Positions 29,133 to 38,290 of a DNA stretch of 64,000 bases are shown in pieces. The DNA is taken from contig CP051246.1 of assembly GCA_017795085.1 (NCBI GenBank), forward strand, positions 1,242,514 through 1,306,513. Reading direction: 5' to 3'. Each line of letters opens with the position of its first letter. Position 1 is the stretch's first letter. This DNA is from Salegentibacter sp. (GTDB taxonomy: Bacteria; Bacteroidota; Bacteroidia; Flavobacteriales; Flavobacteriaceae). Under the pieces are notes generated by a model. The model did not search any database. It saw only the letters and a program-made list of their open reading frames with translations, and was not told the origin of the DNA. The position numbers and the translations under genes are program-made.

Positions 29133-29587
29133 TGCATAATAAACCCGTAATTAGATTTGCCAAAGAAAGTGATTTACCGAAACTGGTAAATCTATGCAAA
29201 CTACACGCCCAATTCGAAAAATCGGAATATGAACTTGAAGGCAAAGAAGAATTACTAAAAGACCATCTCTTTAGCGAAAGACCTTCACTGTACTGCCTTG
29301 TAGCTGAACATAATCAAAAATTGATTGGCTACACTAGTTATATGAAACAATTTTCAACTTGGGATGCAGGTTATTATATCTATATGGATTGCCTTTTCTT
29401 GACGGAAGAATCAAGAGGTTTTGGAATTGGGGAAAGGCTGATCAATCAAATTAAAGAGGAGGCTAAAAAAATGGACTGTTCTTTAATTCAATGGCAGACA
29501 CCTAAATTTAACATAAGAGCTATGAAATTTTATGATAGAATTGGAGCCTCTTCTAAAACAAAAGAAAGGTACTTTTTAGCTTTATAA
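29132..29587 (+). CDS. GNAT family N-acetyltransferase
   Basis: A 151-residue GNAT-fold acetyltransferase. Visible elements are the N-terminal IRFAKESDLPKLVNLCKLHA, the central strand-4 YIYMDCLFLTEESRGFGIGERLINQIKEEA (the R-G-F-G-I-G pyrophosphate loop that binds acetyl-CoA) and the C-terminal NIRAMKFYDRIGASSK. The amine acceptor is unknown. It overlaps the upstream hypothetical gene by one base. Confidence 0.88.
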   Translation: MHNKPVIRFAKESDLPKLVNLCKLHAQFEKSEYELEGKEELLKDHLFSERPSLYCLVAEHNQKLIGYTSYMKQFSTWDAGYYIYMDCLFLTEESRGFGIGERLINQIKEEAKKMDCSLIQWQTPKFNIRAMKFYDRIGASSKTKERYFLAL

Positions 29588-29654
29588 ATTAAGATAACCA
29601 GCTTACAACAACAAGCTTAAAATTCAAAACTTAGAAGATAATTAGATAAATAAT

Positions 29655-30173
29655 TTGAACATAGAAATAAAAGCTAAGTCAAATAATAATTCAGAAATAA
29701 GAAAAATATTGCAATCTAAGAATGCTCATTTTAAAGGCATAGATCATCAAATTGATACATATTTCAAAACTATTGAAGGTAGACTTAAACTAAGAGAGGG
29801 AAATATTGAAAATAAATTGATCTTTTATAAAAGACAAAATAAAAAAGGTCCTAAAAAATCTGATTATATACTTTTTTCTTCAGAACCGAATTCCTCGCTA
29901 AAGCAATTATTAATTAAATCAAATGGGATTCTTACAATAGTAGATAAAGAAAGAGAAATCTATTTCATAGATAACGTAAAATTTCAACTTGATACAGTAA
30001 AAAACTTAGGCACCTTTATAGAAATAGAGGCAAGTGATATACATCTAAATAACAAAGAAGAAGATTTATTAAATCAGTGTAAATTTTATATGGATTTATT
30101 TCAAATATCTGAATCAGATTTAATTTCAGTCTCTTACAGTGATTTGGTTTTGGAGAAAGAAAAAACCAGTTGA
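29655..30173 (+). CDS. CYTH domain protein (class IV adenylate cyclase/triphosphatase fold)
   Basis: A 172-residue triphosphate-tunnel (CYTH) protein. It begins NIEIKAK, the strand with the alternating charged residues that bind triphosphate and metal, and continues with RLKLREG, KLIFYKRQNKKGPKKSDY, VDKEREIYFIDNVKFQLDTVKNLGTFIEIEA, the canonical order of the tunnel strands. Family members include CyaB-type adenylate cyclase, thiamine triphosphatase and inorganic triphosphatase, so the reaction acts on a triphosphate but is not defined. The start is probably TTG at 29655, since no ATG is in place. It overlaps or abuts a P-loop ATPase gene that an IS has interrupted. Confidence 0.8.
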   Translation: MNIEIKAKSNNNSEIRKILQSKNAHFKGIDHQIDTYFKTIEGRLKLREGNIENKLIFYKRQNKKGPKKSDYILFSSEPNSSLKQLLIKSNGILTIVDKEREIYFIDNVKFQLDTVKNLGTFIEIEASDIHLNNKEEDLLNQCKFYMDLFQISESDLISVSYSDLVLEKEKTS

Positions 30174-30395
30174 GAATGATAGAATTAAAAGAAAATAATA
30201 ATTTCTATGTCATAACAGGAGGACCAGGAGTAGGAAAAACAACTTTGTTGGAGGAGTTAAGAAATAGACATTATACCATAGTTCCTGAAATTGCTCGTAA
30301 ATTAATTAAGGAACAACAAGAAAGCAATGGAGAGGTTCTACCTTGGAAAGACAAGGAATTATACAAAAAAATAATGTTTGACCGTTCAATAAATA

Positions 30396-31887
30396 GGCCT
30401 TCCTCATAAGGCTATAAACCCTTTTGAATCAGTTAAATAAATCTATATTTCAATTGTTTACATGCAAGGAAAATAGTATATTTATGTAATAACTTTGCAT
30501 ATGATAAATTATTCTTCCCAGTACCAGGTCAAAATTGAAAATTTTGGTAATCTTTACCAAATGAAACTTAACCCAAATAACCGTTGGATTCAATTAGCCT
30601 ACCATTTTCCCTGGGACCGTTGTGTAGCTATTTTTTCCAAACATTTTTCTCAAGTTGGTCGTAATGCCATTAATCCGCGTATTGTTATTGGTAGTCTGAT
30701 TATTAAACACAAATTAAATCTTAGTGATGAGCAAACGGTCCAGATCATCGAAGAGAACCCCTACATGCAGTTCTTTTTAGGATTGGAGGAATTTTCTGCG
30801 CAGCCGCTTTTCTCTGCTTCTCTTTTTGTAGAGTGGAGAAAGAAACTGGGGAATCATACTTTCAATGAATTCTCTGAGGTACTCTCCACAATTTGTTATG
30901 GTGGGGCTCCACAGGAAGCCTCTTCCCCCAAGAGAACTTCTTGGCAGAATAAAGGGAAATTAAAACTCGATGCCACGGTGGCAGATCAGTATATTACCTA
31001 TCCCAATGATTTGGGGCTACTTAATGTGGCTCGTGAAAAGACCGAGGCCATCATTGATACCCTCTATGAGCATCTAAAGGATGAGCTTCCGGTCAAGCCG
31101 CGGACTTACAGAAAAGTGGCCCGAAAGAAATACCTGGCGGAATCCAAGAAGAGACAGGCCAATAAAAAAACCCTAAGAAGGGCTATCCGTTATCATCTAA
31201 ACTGTTTAGATCGTAATATTGGCAACATCAATTTAATGCTTGACAAATTAGATCATACCCCATTATCCCGGAAGATGCTCAGGGATTTTTGGGTAATTCA
31301 GACGGTTAATGATCAGCAAAGAGAAATGTACGATAATAAGACCAACACCTGTAAGGACCGTATTGTCAGCATCAGTCAACCTTATGTACGTCCTATTGTT
31401 CGGGGCAAGACAGGGAAGAAAGTAGAGTTCGGTACCAAGATCGGACTGGCCCAAATAGATGGTTTTGTTAAAGCGCAGACCTTAAGCTGGGATGCCTACA
31501 ATGAAAGTGCTGACCTCATTCCTCATGCAGAGGCCTATAAAGTACAGCTCGGCTATTACCCGGAAGTCATTCAGGTGGATAAGATCTATGGCACCAATAA
31601 AAACCGCAAGTGGTGCAAGGAGCGCGGCATCCGGATGACCGTAGCTTCAAAAGGCAAGCAGCTTGAACTTAATGCCTACCAAAAGAGAAAACGTAAAAAG
31701 GAGTTCAACGAACGTAATCATATAGAAGCCAAATTTGGGCAGGCCAAACAAACATACGGGCTCAACCAAATTAAAGCTAAATTAGACAATACTTCTCATT
31801 CCTGGATAGGGATGATCTTATTTGTAACCAACCTAGTGAAATTCGCAGAAATACATAATTTTAATTTCTGAATTTCTGAGGAAACCC
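30396..31887 (+). mobile_element. IS5-type insertion sequence, 1492 bp
   Basis: Imperfect terminal inverted repeats, GGCCTTCCTCA at the left (30396) and TGAGGAAACCC at the right (ending 31887), match at 9 of 11 positions. The flanks carry the direct repeat TAAATA (30390-30395 and 31888-31893) as target duplication. It encodes one transposase. The intact ends, intact ORF and clean target duplication point to a recent insertion. Confidence 0.88.
30501..31871 (+). CDS. IS5-family DDE transposase
   Basis: The ORF begins at TTG 30495, but ATG 30501 (MINYSSQYQ) is the better start; a later ATG at 30561 (MKLNPNNRW) is also possible, because TAACTTTG at 30490-30497 looks like a promoter -7 element. 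The N-terminal DUF772-like part (RIVIGSLIIKHKLNLSDEQTVQIIEEN) and the DDE residues are visible: D in KLDATVADQYITYPND, D in QVDKIYGTNKNR, E in NHIEAKFGQAKQ. A basic linker (RKKYLAESKKRQANKK) lies between. It catalyses movement of the element that interrupts the P-loop ATPase gene. Confidence 0.88.
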   Translation: MINYSSQYQVKIENFGNLYQMKLNPNNRWIQLAYHFPWDRCVAIFSKHFSQVGRNAINPRIVIGSLIIKHKLNLSDEQTVQIIEENPYMQFFLGLEEFSAQPLFSASLFVEWRKKLGNHTFNEFSEVLSTICYGGAPQEASSPKRTSWQNKGKLKLDATVADQYITYPNDLGLLNVAREKTEAIIDTLYEHLKDELPVKPRTYRKVARKKYLAESKKRQANKKTLRRAIRYHLNCLDRNIGNINLMLDKLDHTPLSRKMLRDFWVIQTVNDQQREMYDNKTNTCKDRIVSISQPYVRPIVRGKTGKKVEFGTKIGLAQIDGFVKAQTLSWDAYNESADLIPHAEAYKVQLGYYPEVIQVDKIYGTNKNRKWCKERGIRMTVASKGKQLELNAYQKRKRKKEFNERNHIEAKFGQAKQTYGLNQIKAKLDNTSHSWIGMILFVTNLVKFAEIHNFNF

Positions 31888-32240
31888 TAAATAGTTTTGA
31901 GCAGATTGAAAAAAAATTAGATGGAGGAAAAAAAACCATTTTTTTTGACCGTGGATTTTTGGACACAATTTGTTATGCAAAACTAATTCAATCAGAAATA
32001 GACGAACGAATGGAGTCCTTTGCCGAGAATTGGAAGTATAATAAAAATATATTTATGCTTCCACCTTGGGAAGAAATTTACGCAACCGATAATGAGCGAA
32101 AACAAGATTGGAAAGAAGCGGTTTTGACATATGAAAAAATGTGTGAAACGTATAAAAGTTACGGGTATGATATTGTCAAAATACCCAAAATACCAGTAAT
32201 CGAAAGAGCGGATTTTGTATTGGAATTTATAGAAAAATAA

Positions 32241-32589
32241 AACTGAAAATAAATACAAACACACGACATCGACGTAACCACCCCACCAGCTACATCTTGA
32301 TTAGCTGACTTTCTACTGATAGTTTTTGCTCTAAAATAATATTTATTATGAGCAAACAGGAAGAAATGTACAATTTGGTTGCATAATCCGCTGAAAGCGG
32401 ACAGGCGTTCCGTTTCAAAACGGACACTTTTCTTCAAAAATTTCGGTTAAGTTAATTAAAATTTTTTTGCTCTTATTTTCTAAATTTTCTCATCGATTCT
32501 CCCTTTTTATGTAAAGCTTTACATAACAATTCGCTAAGTTCTTTTCTTGATGGCATTATAGTATTGTTGCATATTATCAACAAAAATAG
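32241..32589. other. 350-base gap with small palindromes and a possible IS66-type relic
   Basis: No intact gene. A short reading frame at 32348-32384 (MSKQEEMYNLV then a stop) resembles the start of an IS66-type accessory protein, followed in frame by SAESGQAFRF; this is weak. Two small hairpins follow, TCCGCT-GAA-AGCGGA and TCCGTTT-CA-AAACGGA (about 32388-32430). A perfect 20-base palindrome with core TATGTAAAGCTTTACATA spans 32507-32526. Confidence 0.4.
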
Positions 32590-32597
32590 TAAATTTG
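32564..32597 (+). promoter_or_regulatory. hipBA promoter with candidate operator
   Basis: TTG (32567-32569), a 20-base spacer and TAAATTTG (32590-32597) form a Bacteroidota promoter 19 bases before the hipB ATG. Lying in it is an inverted repeat TTGTTG-N8-CAACAA (32564-32583), well placed between the -33 and -7 elements for autorepression by HipB. Repression is inferred from HipB in E. coli. Confidence 0.6.
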
Positions 32598-32615
32598 GGG
32601 AAAATATGCAATGAA

Positions 32616-32903
32616 ATGAATTCTAAGAAAACAATTCTATTACCGAAGTATAAGAAGGTTTTTGAACAATTGGGCGAGAATATAAAGCTGGCGCGAAAAC
32701 GTAGAAAGCTCACGACAGAGCAGGTTTCCGAACGTGCAGGGATTAATCGTACCACACTGTACAGAATTGAAAAAGGTGATCCGACGGTTGCCATAGGTTC
32801 TTATTTTAATGTATTCAGGGTGTTGAATTTAGAAGATGATTTTAAAAAGCTTGCTGTGGATGATGAATTCGGCAGAAAACTGCAAGACCTTGATTTATTA
32901 TAA
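32616..32903 (+). CDS. hipB: HipB-like XRE-family antitoxin
   Basis: A 95-residue helix-turn-helix protein: LGENIKLARKRRKLTTEQVSERAGINRTTLYRIEKGDPTVAIGSYFNVFRVLNL is a complete XRE HTH of the HipB type. The C-terminal tail (AVDDEFGRKLQDLDLL) is the sort that contacts the toxin. An in-frame TTG at 32595 overlaps the -7 promoter element, so the ATG at 32616 (MNSKKTILLPK) is chosen. It ends 5 bases before hipA, forming a toxin-antitoxin operon; the protein both neutralises HipA and represses the operon in known systems. Confidence 0.88.
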   Translation: MNSKKTILLPKYKKVFEQLGENIKLARKRRKLTTEQVSERAGINRTTLYRIEKGDPTVAIGSYFNVFRVLNLEDDFKKLAVDDEFGRKLQDLDLL

Positions 32904-32908
32904 ATACT

Positions 32909-34162
32909 ATGGCAACAGGAAAATTTGATATATACGTGTTTGCAGATTGGGGGGCTTTAGAAAAACCAACATTGGTAGGTGTACTTTCAGCTCATTTTGC
33001 CAAAGGAAAAAAAGCATTTAGTTTTGAATATAACAAGGATTGGTTAAAGACCGATGCACAACGATTGTTGGATCCAGATATAGATTTTTATTCAGGACCA
33101 CAATATCCTAGCAATAAAGAAAACTTTGGAATATTTCTGGATAGTATACCAGACACTTGGGGGAAAACTTTAATGCAGCGTAGAGCTGCACAAGATGCTA
33201 GGAAGAAGGAAGAAAAAGCGCCTAAACTTTACGAAATAGATTATCTGCTCGGCGTTTTTGATGAGAGTAGAATGGGCGCTTTACGCTTTAAAACAGATTT
33301 GGAAGGCCCTTTTTTGGGTAACGATACACACAGTCCGACACCATCTTGGTCATCACTCGGTGAACTTCAAGAAGCAGTAAATCAGTTAGAAACTGATGAA
33401 CAAAGTGATGCCATTAGAAAATGGATTGCAGTTTTGATCGCACCCGGTTCGTCGCTGGGGGGTGCAAGACCAAAGGTTAATATACTTGATTCTCAGAAGA
33501 ACTTGTGGATAGCTAAATTTCCTTCTAAAACGGATGTAGTGGATAAAGCAGCTTGGGAGTTTTTAGCCTATAAATTGGCCATTGCTTCTGGAGTAGAAAT
33601 GGTGGAATCTAAAATTGAAAAGATAAGTGGTCAATATCATACATTCCTGACCAAACGATTTGATAGGGATAATGGCACACGAATCCATTTTGCCTCAGCA
33701 ATGACAATGACAGGGAATACAGAAGATATCATCAGAGATACAACACCTAGTTATTTGGAAATTGTTGAGTTTATTGAGAATTATGGAGTTGATGTAAAAA
33801 AAAATTTAGACCAACTATGGCGAAGAATTGTGTTTAATATTGCTATCTCAAATACGGATGACCACCTAAGAAATCACGGATTTATACTAACCCAAAAGGG
33901 TTGGATTTTATCTCCGGCTTACGACTTAAATCCTTCAATAGAAAAAGATGGTCTATCTCTGAATATAGATATGGACGATAATGCTTTAAATTTTGATTTG
34001 GCTAGAAGCGTGGGTGAATACTATCGCTTGAGTGAAGAGGAAATGAAGACTATTCTGGATGAAGTTCTTTCAGTAGTGAAGGACTGGAAAACCATAGCCA
34101 AAGAAATAGGAATAAAAAATGCGGAAATAGAACTGATGGAAGGGGCTTTTAGATGGGAGTAA
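32909..34162 (+). CDS. hipA: HipA-family serine/threonine kinase toxin
   Basis: A 417-residue HipA-like kinase. The N-terminal DUF subdomain (DIYVFADWGALEKPTLVGVLS), the P-loop-like GSSLGGARPKVNI, the lysine in NLWIAKFPSK, the catalytic NTDDHLRNHGF (D317/D318) and the metal motif SPAYDLNPS are all present, so the kinase looks intact. E. coli HipA phosphorylates glutamyl-tRNA synthetase and induces persistence; the target here is unknown. It is a short HipA with the full kinase core. It is cotranscribed with hipB. Confidence 0.9.
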   Translation: MATGKFDIYVFADWGALEKPTLVGVLSAHFAKGKKAFSFEYNKDWLKTDAQRLLDPDIDFYSGPQYPSNKENFGIFLDSIPDTWGKTLMQRRAAQDARKKEEKAPKLYEIDYLLGVFDESRMGALRFKTDLEGPFLGNDTHSPTPSWSSLGELQEAVNQLETDEQSDAIRKWIAVLIAPGSSLGGARPKVNILDSQKNLWIAKFPSKTDVVDKAAWEFLAYKLAIASGVEMVESKIEKISGQYHTFLTKRFDRDNGTRIHFASAMTMTGNTEDIIRDTTPSYLEIVEFIENYGVDVKKNLDQLWRRIVFNIAISNTDDHLRNHGFILTQKGWILSPAYDLNPSIEKDGLSLNIDMDDNALNFDLARSVGEYYRLSEEEMKTILDEVLSVVKDWKTIAKEIGIKNAEIELMEGAFRWE

Positions 34163-35237
34163 TAAGATAATTAGATTAACTATATCAAAAAAATAACACA
34201 GTGAACCCTAAGAGTAATTTTTCCTCTAAAGAATTTTTAGAAAAAGTTAAGGCAGACAGAATTGAGAAGTTTCAATTCTGGAGGGATATACAGCGGTTTT
34301 ATAAACAAAACGAAGTAGAGGACATTAAGCTTTTCGTAAGTTGTTTAAATCTGACTATGCGAGCAGTCAGTTTTACACTTGGCTTGAAAAATTTTCCGAG
34401 ATTAATCCTGAAATAGCGGAAAAATAAAGGAAGAAATTGAGAACAATTCTTCAAGGAATACATATGAATTTTGGGCAAGTATAGTTTTTGGTTTGTCTCA
34501 GCTTGGAAAAGATTTTGAAGATGAGATAATAGATAATATCAAATCGGATCTAGGCTATAAGGTTTTAATAGGATTTCGAGCGGCCACAATTATAGATCCC
34601 AAAGAAAAACTTTTATTCTATAGTGAAATAGAAGGACTGATTGATATACAAAAGTTTAAAGGAATTTTTGCTGATATTGATTGGACATATCTAATGAATT
34701 TTTATACACGATATCTAAAGCATCTTCCAAAATTTGATCATAGAATAACAGAGCTATTTTACATTGACTCTATGTATATATTCAGCCTTGGTAGGAGCGC
34801 TAAATTCATATATTGATATAGAAAAATCTGAGGAATTATTTTATGAGTCAATAAAGCATCTTGTAACTACACCTATAGGATATTCGGGCATTTATAACTC
34901 CCTAACTTTTTCATTAGATAAATATTTTGAAACCAATCCAGATATAATTAAATGCCTACTGAAAAATTGGATAGATTTTCACTTGCCCGAAGCGAAAGGG
35001 ATGCAGGTATTAGAACACCTTCTGAACAACTTTAATGACAAGAATCCAAAATATTTTCATAAGCTTATTTCAGAATGTGGATACTTCGGATCAAATTGCG
35101 CCAGGCATTTCGGTCAAACTGCGCCAGTGATTTCGGTTCAATTTGCGCCACTTCCAATAATCCGGAAGTGATTTCGGTTCGTTTTGCGCCACTTTGAAAG
35201 ATCAAGTACTAATACCTTGTCGCTAAAATATAGCGAT

Positions 35238-36791
35238 ATGGCAAACACACTTGATTCTATGGACTTAAAACAAATCATTTCTCTGAAGGTGGATGGCCTT
35301 AGTAACCGCAAGATCAGCGTCACTCTAGGAATTGCACGAAACACCGTAAATAATTATATGCGGGCTTTTAAAGCCAGTGATTATACCTTGAAAGCATTAT
35401 TGGCTTGTGATAATGCCATTCTGGAGGCCTTGTTCACTTCTCATACCACTATTGATAATCAACGTTTTGATCAGCTAACCCGTTATTTTGAGCGGATGAA
35501 CAAGGCCAAAAACCATCCCGGGTTTACGTTTCTCTATCATTATCAGGAGTATGTGCAACAGGTCAAAGCCCCTTATAGCTACACGCAGTTTATGGAACAT
35601 TACCACCGTAAATATGCAAAGGTCAAAGGCTCTATGAAGCTGGAACATGCCCCTGGCTATGAGCTTTTCATTGACTTTACTGGTAAAAAGCTTCATATCG
35701 TAGACCGGGAATCGGGTGAGATTATTGAGGTGGAGGTATTTGTCGCTATTCTACCTAACAGCCATTACACTTACGTAGAAGCCTGTAAAAGCCAGAAACG
35801 CGAAGACCTGATTAATTGTTGCGCCAATGCTTTGAACTTCTATGGGGGTGTCCCCAAGGCCATTGTCTCCGATAATCTCAAGTCCGCCGTGAAACGTGCC
35901 AGTAAATATGAGGCCGATATCAACCGGAGTTTCAAGGACTTTGCTCATCATTACAACTGCGTGATCAATCCCACTCGTGGATATGCACCTCAAGACAAGG
36001 CCTTAGTTGAAAATGCAGTTAACCTGGCCTACCAGCGTATTTATTATCCCCTTCGCAATATGACCTTTTTCTCCTTGCAGGATCTCAACAGGGAGATAAA
36101 ACGCTTACTGGAATCCTACAACAACTTATTGTTCAAGAGAAAACAAGCCAGTCGCCGGGAGCTCTTTCAATCCGTGGAACGCGAGCACTTAAAACCTTTG
36201 CCTTCCACGGCCTATGAGCTTAAAGATTATCGCAGGGCCAAGGTGCAGAAAATGGGTTATGTGTATTTCTCCCCGGATAAAAGTTACTACAGTGTACCGT
36301 ATCGGTATATAGGAAAAGAAACCATGATCCATTACACGGCAAGTGTCGTAGAAGTCTATTTTTACCATGAGCGCATAGCCCTGCATCAGCGCAATCCCGC
36401 CAAAGGACATTACAATACCAACCGGGATCACCTTAGCAGCACCCATAAGTTTTACTCCGACTGGAACCCTGAATTTTTCAAAAAGATGGCTAGTAAGCAC
36501 GGTGAGCATGTACTTGGGTGTATAGAAGAAATACTTAAAACCGGGGATTATCCTGAGATTGGCTATAAACGGGCTATGGGGCTCATCCAGCTCCATAAAG
36601 CCTACGGTGGCGAAAGGTTGGACAATGCCTGTAAACGAGCTCTGGAGGCTGATGCCGCCACCTATAGACATATCAAAAACATACTGAAAAACAACATGGA
36701 CAAAAGCTCCTTATTTTACCAGGACCTGGAAGAGGATAAACCTCATATTCCAGAACACGAAAATAAAAGAGGAGCCGATGCTTATAAGTAA
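35238..36791 (+). CDS. istA: IS21 family transposase IstA
   Basis: A 517-residue DDE transposase. An N-terminal helix-turn-helix (LKVDGLSNRKISVTLGIARNTVNNYM) binds the terminal repeats. The rve-type catalytic core shows D in ELFIDFTGKKLHIV, D in PKAIVSDNLKSAVKRA and E in DKALVENAVNLAYQRIY. The C-terminal beta-barrel ends with VYFSPDKSYYSVPYRYIG. I use ATG 35238 rather than an upstream in-frame start because a TCGCTA/TAGCGA hairpin (35219-35235) sits just before it and family homology begins at MANTLDSMD. It overlaps nothing and istB follows after 26 bases. Confidence 0.92.
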   Translation: MANTLDSMDLKQIISLKVDGLSNRKISVTLGIARNTVNNYMRAFKASDYTLKALLACDNAILEALFTSHTTIDNQRFDQLTRYFERMNKAKNHPGFTFLYHYQEYVQQVKAPYSYTQFMEHYHRKYAKVKGSMKLEHAPGYELFIDFTGKKLHIVDRESGEIIEVEVFVAILPNSHYTYVEACKSQKREDLINCCANALNFYGGVPKAIVSDNLKSAVKRASKYEADINRSFKDFAHHYNCVINPTRGYAPQDKALVENAVNLAYQRIYYPLRNMTFFSLQDLNREIKRLLESYNNLLFKRKQASRRELFQSVEREHLKPLPSTAYELKDYRRAKVQKMGYVYFSPDKSYYSVPYRYIGKETMIHYTASVVEVYFYHERIALHQRNPAKGHYNTNRDHLSSTHKFYSDWNPEFFKKMASKHGEHVLGCIEEILKTGDYPEIGYKRAMGLIQLHKAYGGERLDNACKRALEADAATYRHIKNILKNNMDKSSLFYQDLEEDKPHIPEHENKRGADAYK

Positions 36792-36817
36792 CTGTATATT
36801 AATTAAATCCAAATATT

Positions 36818-37558
36818 ATGAACAACAATCAGACCATTGAAAAATTAAAACAAATGCGACTGGGGGCCATGGCCGAGCTACACCTTCAGCATGTAAACAA
36901 TAATCAACTTAGTGATATGACAGCCGATGAATACCTGGCATTACTTATCGATCACCAATGGGAAGATCGGCAAAATCGTAAGATCAGTCGGCTTTTAAAA
37001 CAAGCTGGCTTTCGTCAGCAGGCATCTCTGGCAGATGTGAATTATACGCATAACCGGGACCTGGATAAAAATATGTTCTTGCGACTGGGTACGCTGGATT
37101 TTATGAAAAGAAATGAAAATATTATCATCTGCGGTCTTTGTGGATGCGGCAAGAGCTATCTCTCTCAAGCTTTAGGGCATCAAGCATGCATGATGGAATA
37201 TAAAACTATTTATGCCAATACTGCCCGGCTGCTGAAAAAATTGAAGCTAAGTAAAGTAGATGGTACGTATTTAAAAGAACTGGGGAAACTGCTAAAAGCG
37301 GACTTACTAATCCTGGATGATTTTGCCTTGCAAAGCTTTGATAACCACGCCAGGGAAACCTTAATAGATATTATCGACGACAGGTATAACAGAGCATCAA
37401 CCATTATATCCACTCAGATACCGGTGTCCGCCTGGTACGAAATTATTGGTGGAGACGGGACTCAAGCCGATATGTTGCTCGATAGGATTTCGAACTCCTC
37501 ACACCGTATCAATCTCAAAGGCGAAAGTCTAAGAAAAGGAACTTTAAAGAGTATATAA
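36818..37558 (+). CDS. istB: IS21 helper ATPase IstB
   Basis: A 246-residue AAA+ regulator with a Walker A motif GLCGCGKSYLSQALG, a Walker B LLILDDFALQSF and sensor segments STQIPVSAWYE and DRISNSSHRI. In IS21 elements IstB selects target DNA and remodels the IstA transposome. Note that the P-loop reads GCGKS rather than GVGKT. Length is normal. Confidence 0.92.
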   Translation: MNNNQTIEKLKQMRLGAMAELHLQHVNNNQLSDMTADEYLALLIDHQWEDRQNRKISRLLKQAGFRQQASLADVNYTHNRDLDKNMFLRLGTLDFMKRNENIIICGLCGCGKSYLSQALGHQACMMEYKTIYANTARLLKKLKLSKVDGTYLKELGKLLKADLLILDDFALQSFDNHARETLIDIIDDRYNRASTIISTQIPVSAWYEIIGGDGTQADMLLDRISNSSHRINLKGESLRKGTLKSI

Positions 37559-37814
37559 ACTTAATTTTTTTTTATAATTGTAAGATCTTTCAAAGTGGCG
37601 CAATTTGACCGAAACAGGTGGCGTCATCACTCCGAAATAGCCACAGAATGGTTGTTAAAATCCCATAACTATGGCCTCGCAGTTCAACACGTAATTAGTG
37701 AGATTAGAAGTTCAAGGGATTCTTTACAATTGGATACGAATTGGATAAATAAATTAAATGAAGATGATGTCATTTTATTGGCTTTAAGAGTAGTTGGTTT
37801 TGTTTGAGATAAAG

Positions 37815-38015
37815 ATGTGGCTTACATTTTTTTCATTTAAAAAAATCCCGTCATTCAATGAATACAAGGATAACATTTTGGCACTTAGAGAGAAATTTGT
37901 TAAAGCTGAGGAATTCAATCCATATGCATCTGGTTTGGAGGTCCTGCACCACACTTCATCCTTTCACCATAAACAAGCTCCATTGCCATACCTCTACCAT
38001 CGTTTTGTAAAATAA
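37815..38015 (+). pseudogene. Short coding remnant
   Basis: An open frame of 66 codons starting at ATG 37815 reads FFSFKKIPSFNEYKDNIL and ALREKFVKAEEFNPYASG, then HTSSFHHKQAPL before the stop. No family is recognised. It lies at the scar between the IS21-broken gene and the minus-strand fragment at 38030, so it is more likely a leftover than a working gene. Confidence 0.3.
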
Positions 38016-38029
38016 CAGAGGTATAGACA

Positions 38030-38290
38030 TTAAAACGGCCCTATATCTCTCGGTCCATTATGCGTAACCTTCCATTGGCCATCTTCCTTGACCATTTTAA
38101 AAACTCCGGGGTTCGGATCATGAGATGTTGAATATTTAATCCAGGTTACCTCACTTTCTCTTTGTTCATCCACCACCTGAAAATTGGATTCAGAATCTTT
38201 ATCTTCAGTAAACATTTCTTGTATGCTGGAAAGATTTGTATATCCAGACGCTGTTGTATATTTTTTTAAAGTTACCTTACCTTTGTTGAA
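38030..38290 (-). pseudogene. C-terminal fragment of a small secreted NTF2-like (DUF4878-type) protein
   Basis: The minus strand reads LKKYTTASGYTNLSSIQEMF, then SESEVTWIKY-like EVTWIKYSTSHDPNPGVFKM and VKEDGQWKVTHNGPRDIGPF before a stop. The 'VFKMVKEDGQWKV' ending is typical of NTF2-like lipoproteins of the DUF4878 type. No start or signal peptide precedes it. Just upstream on the plus strand (about 38290-38373) another fragment reads LLQNGDKSGEWSIRVEDSSE. The region is a patchwork of truncated genes. From 38374 to 38583 only an 8-base hairpin GACTTTTT/AAAAAGTC (38435-38457) is seen. Confidence 0.55.

Larger units (their letters stand above)
30176..32240 (+). pseudogene. AAA-type P-loop NTPase interrupted by an IS element
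   Basis: The 5' part (30176-30395) encodes ITGGPGVGKTTLLEELRNR, a Walker A motif, and EIARKLIKEQQE. The 3' part (31894-32240) resumes with SFEQIEKKLDGGKKTIFFDRG, a Walker B-like strand ending in DRG, then CYAKLIQSE and a C-terminal IPVIERADFVLEFIEK. Deleting the IS (30396-31887) and one TAAATA copy leaves a 567-base ORF of 188 residues reading through ...FDRSINSFEQ. The protein is of the small AAA_28/kinase-like type. It is coupled to the CYTH gene upstream. The in-frame stop inside the IS truncates the product after about 77 residues, so it is likely inactive. Confidence 0.85.
35097..37626 (+). mobile_element. IS21-family element, about 2.5 kb
   Basis: It carries istA and istB in the order typical of IS21. 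The ends hold multiple copies of a unit reading TGCGCCA-n-TTTCGGT: four or so at the left (35097-35210) and two inverted at the right (37590-37626). The outer left TGCGCCAGGCATTTCGGTC matches the inverted right TGACGCCACCTGTTTCGGTC. Ends are set at these TG/CA tips. No clean target duplication is visible, so the exact boundaries are uncertain by several bases. Confidence 0.8.
34201..37807 (+). pseudogene. Unknown gene broken by three frameshifts and an IS21 element
   Basis: A single protein is recoverable by changing frame near 34325, 34425 (an A-run) and 34790. The pieces read NFSSKEFLEKVKADRIEKFQ, FRKLFKSDYASSQFYTWLEK, EENIE-type NSSRNTYEFWASIVFGLSQL, then LGYKVLIGFRAATIIDP and ALVGALNSYIDIEKSEELF, to about 35096. 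After the IS21 element (35097-37626) it resumes as SEIATEWLLKSHNYGLAVQH to a TGA at 37807. I know no family for it. It directly follows hipBA on the same strand and may once have belonged to the same defence or stress module. Confidence 0.75.
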
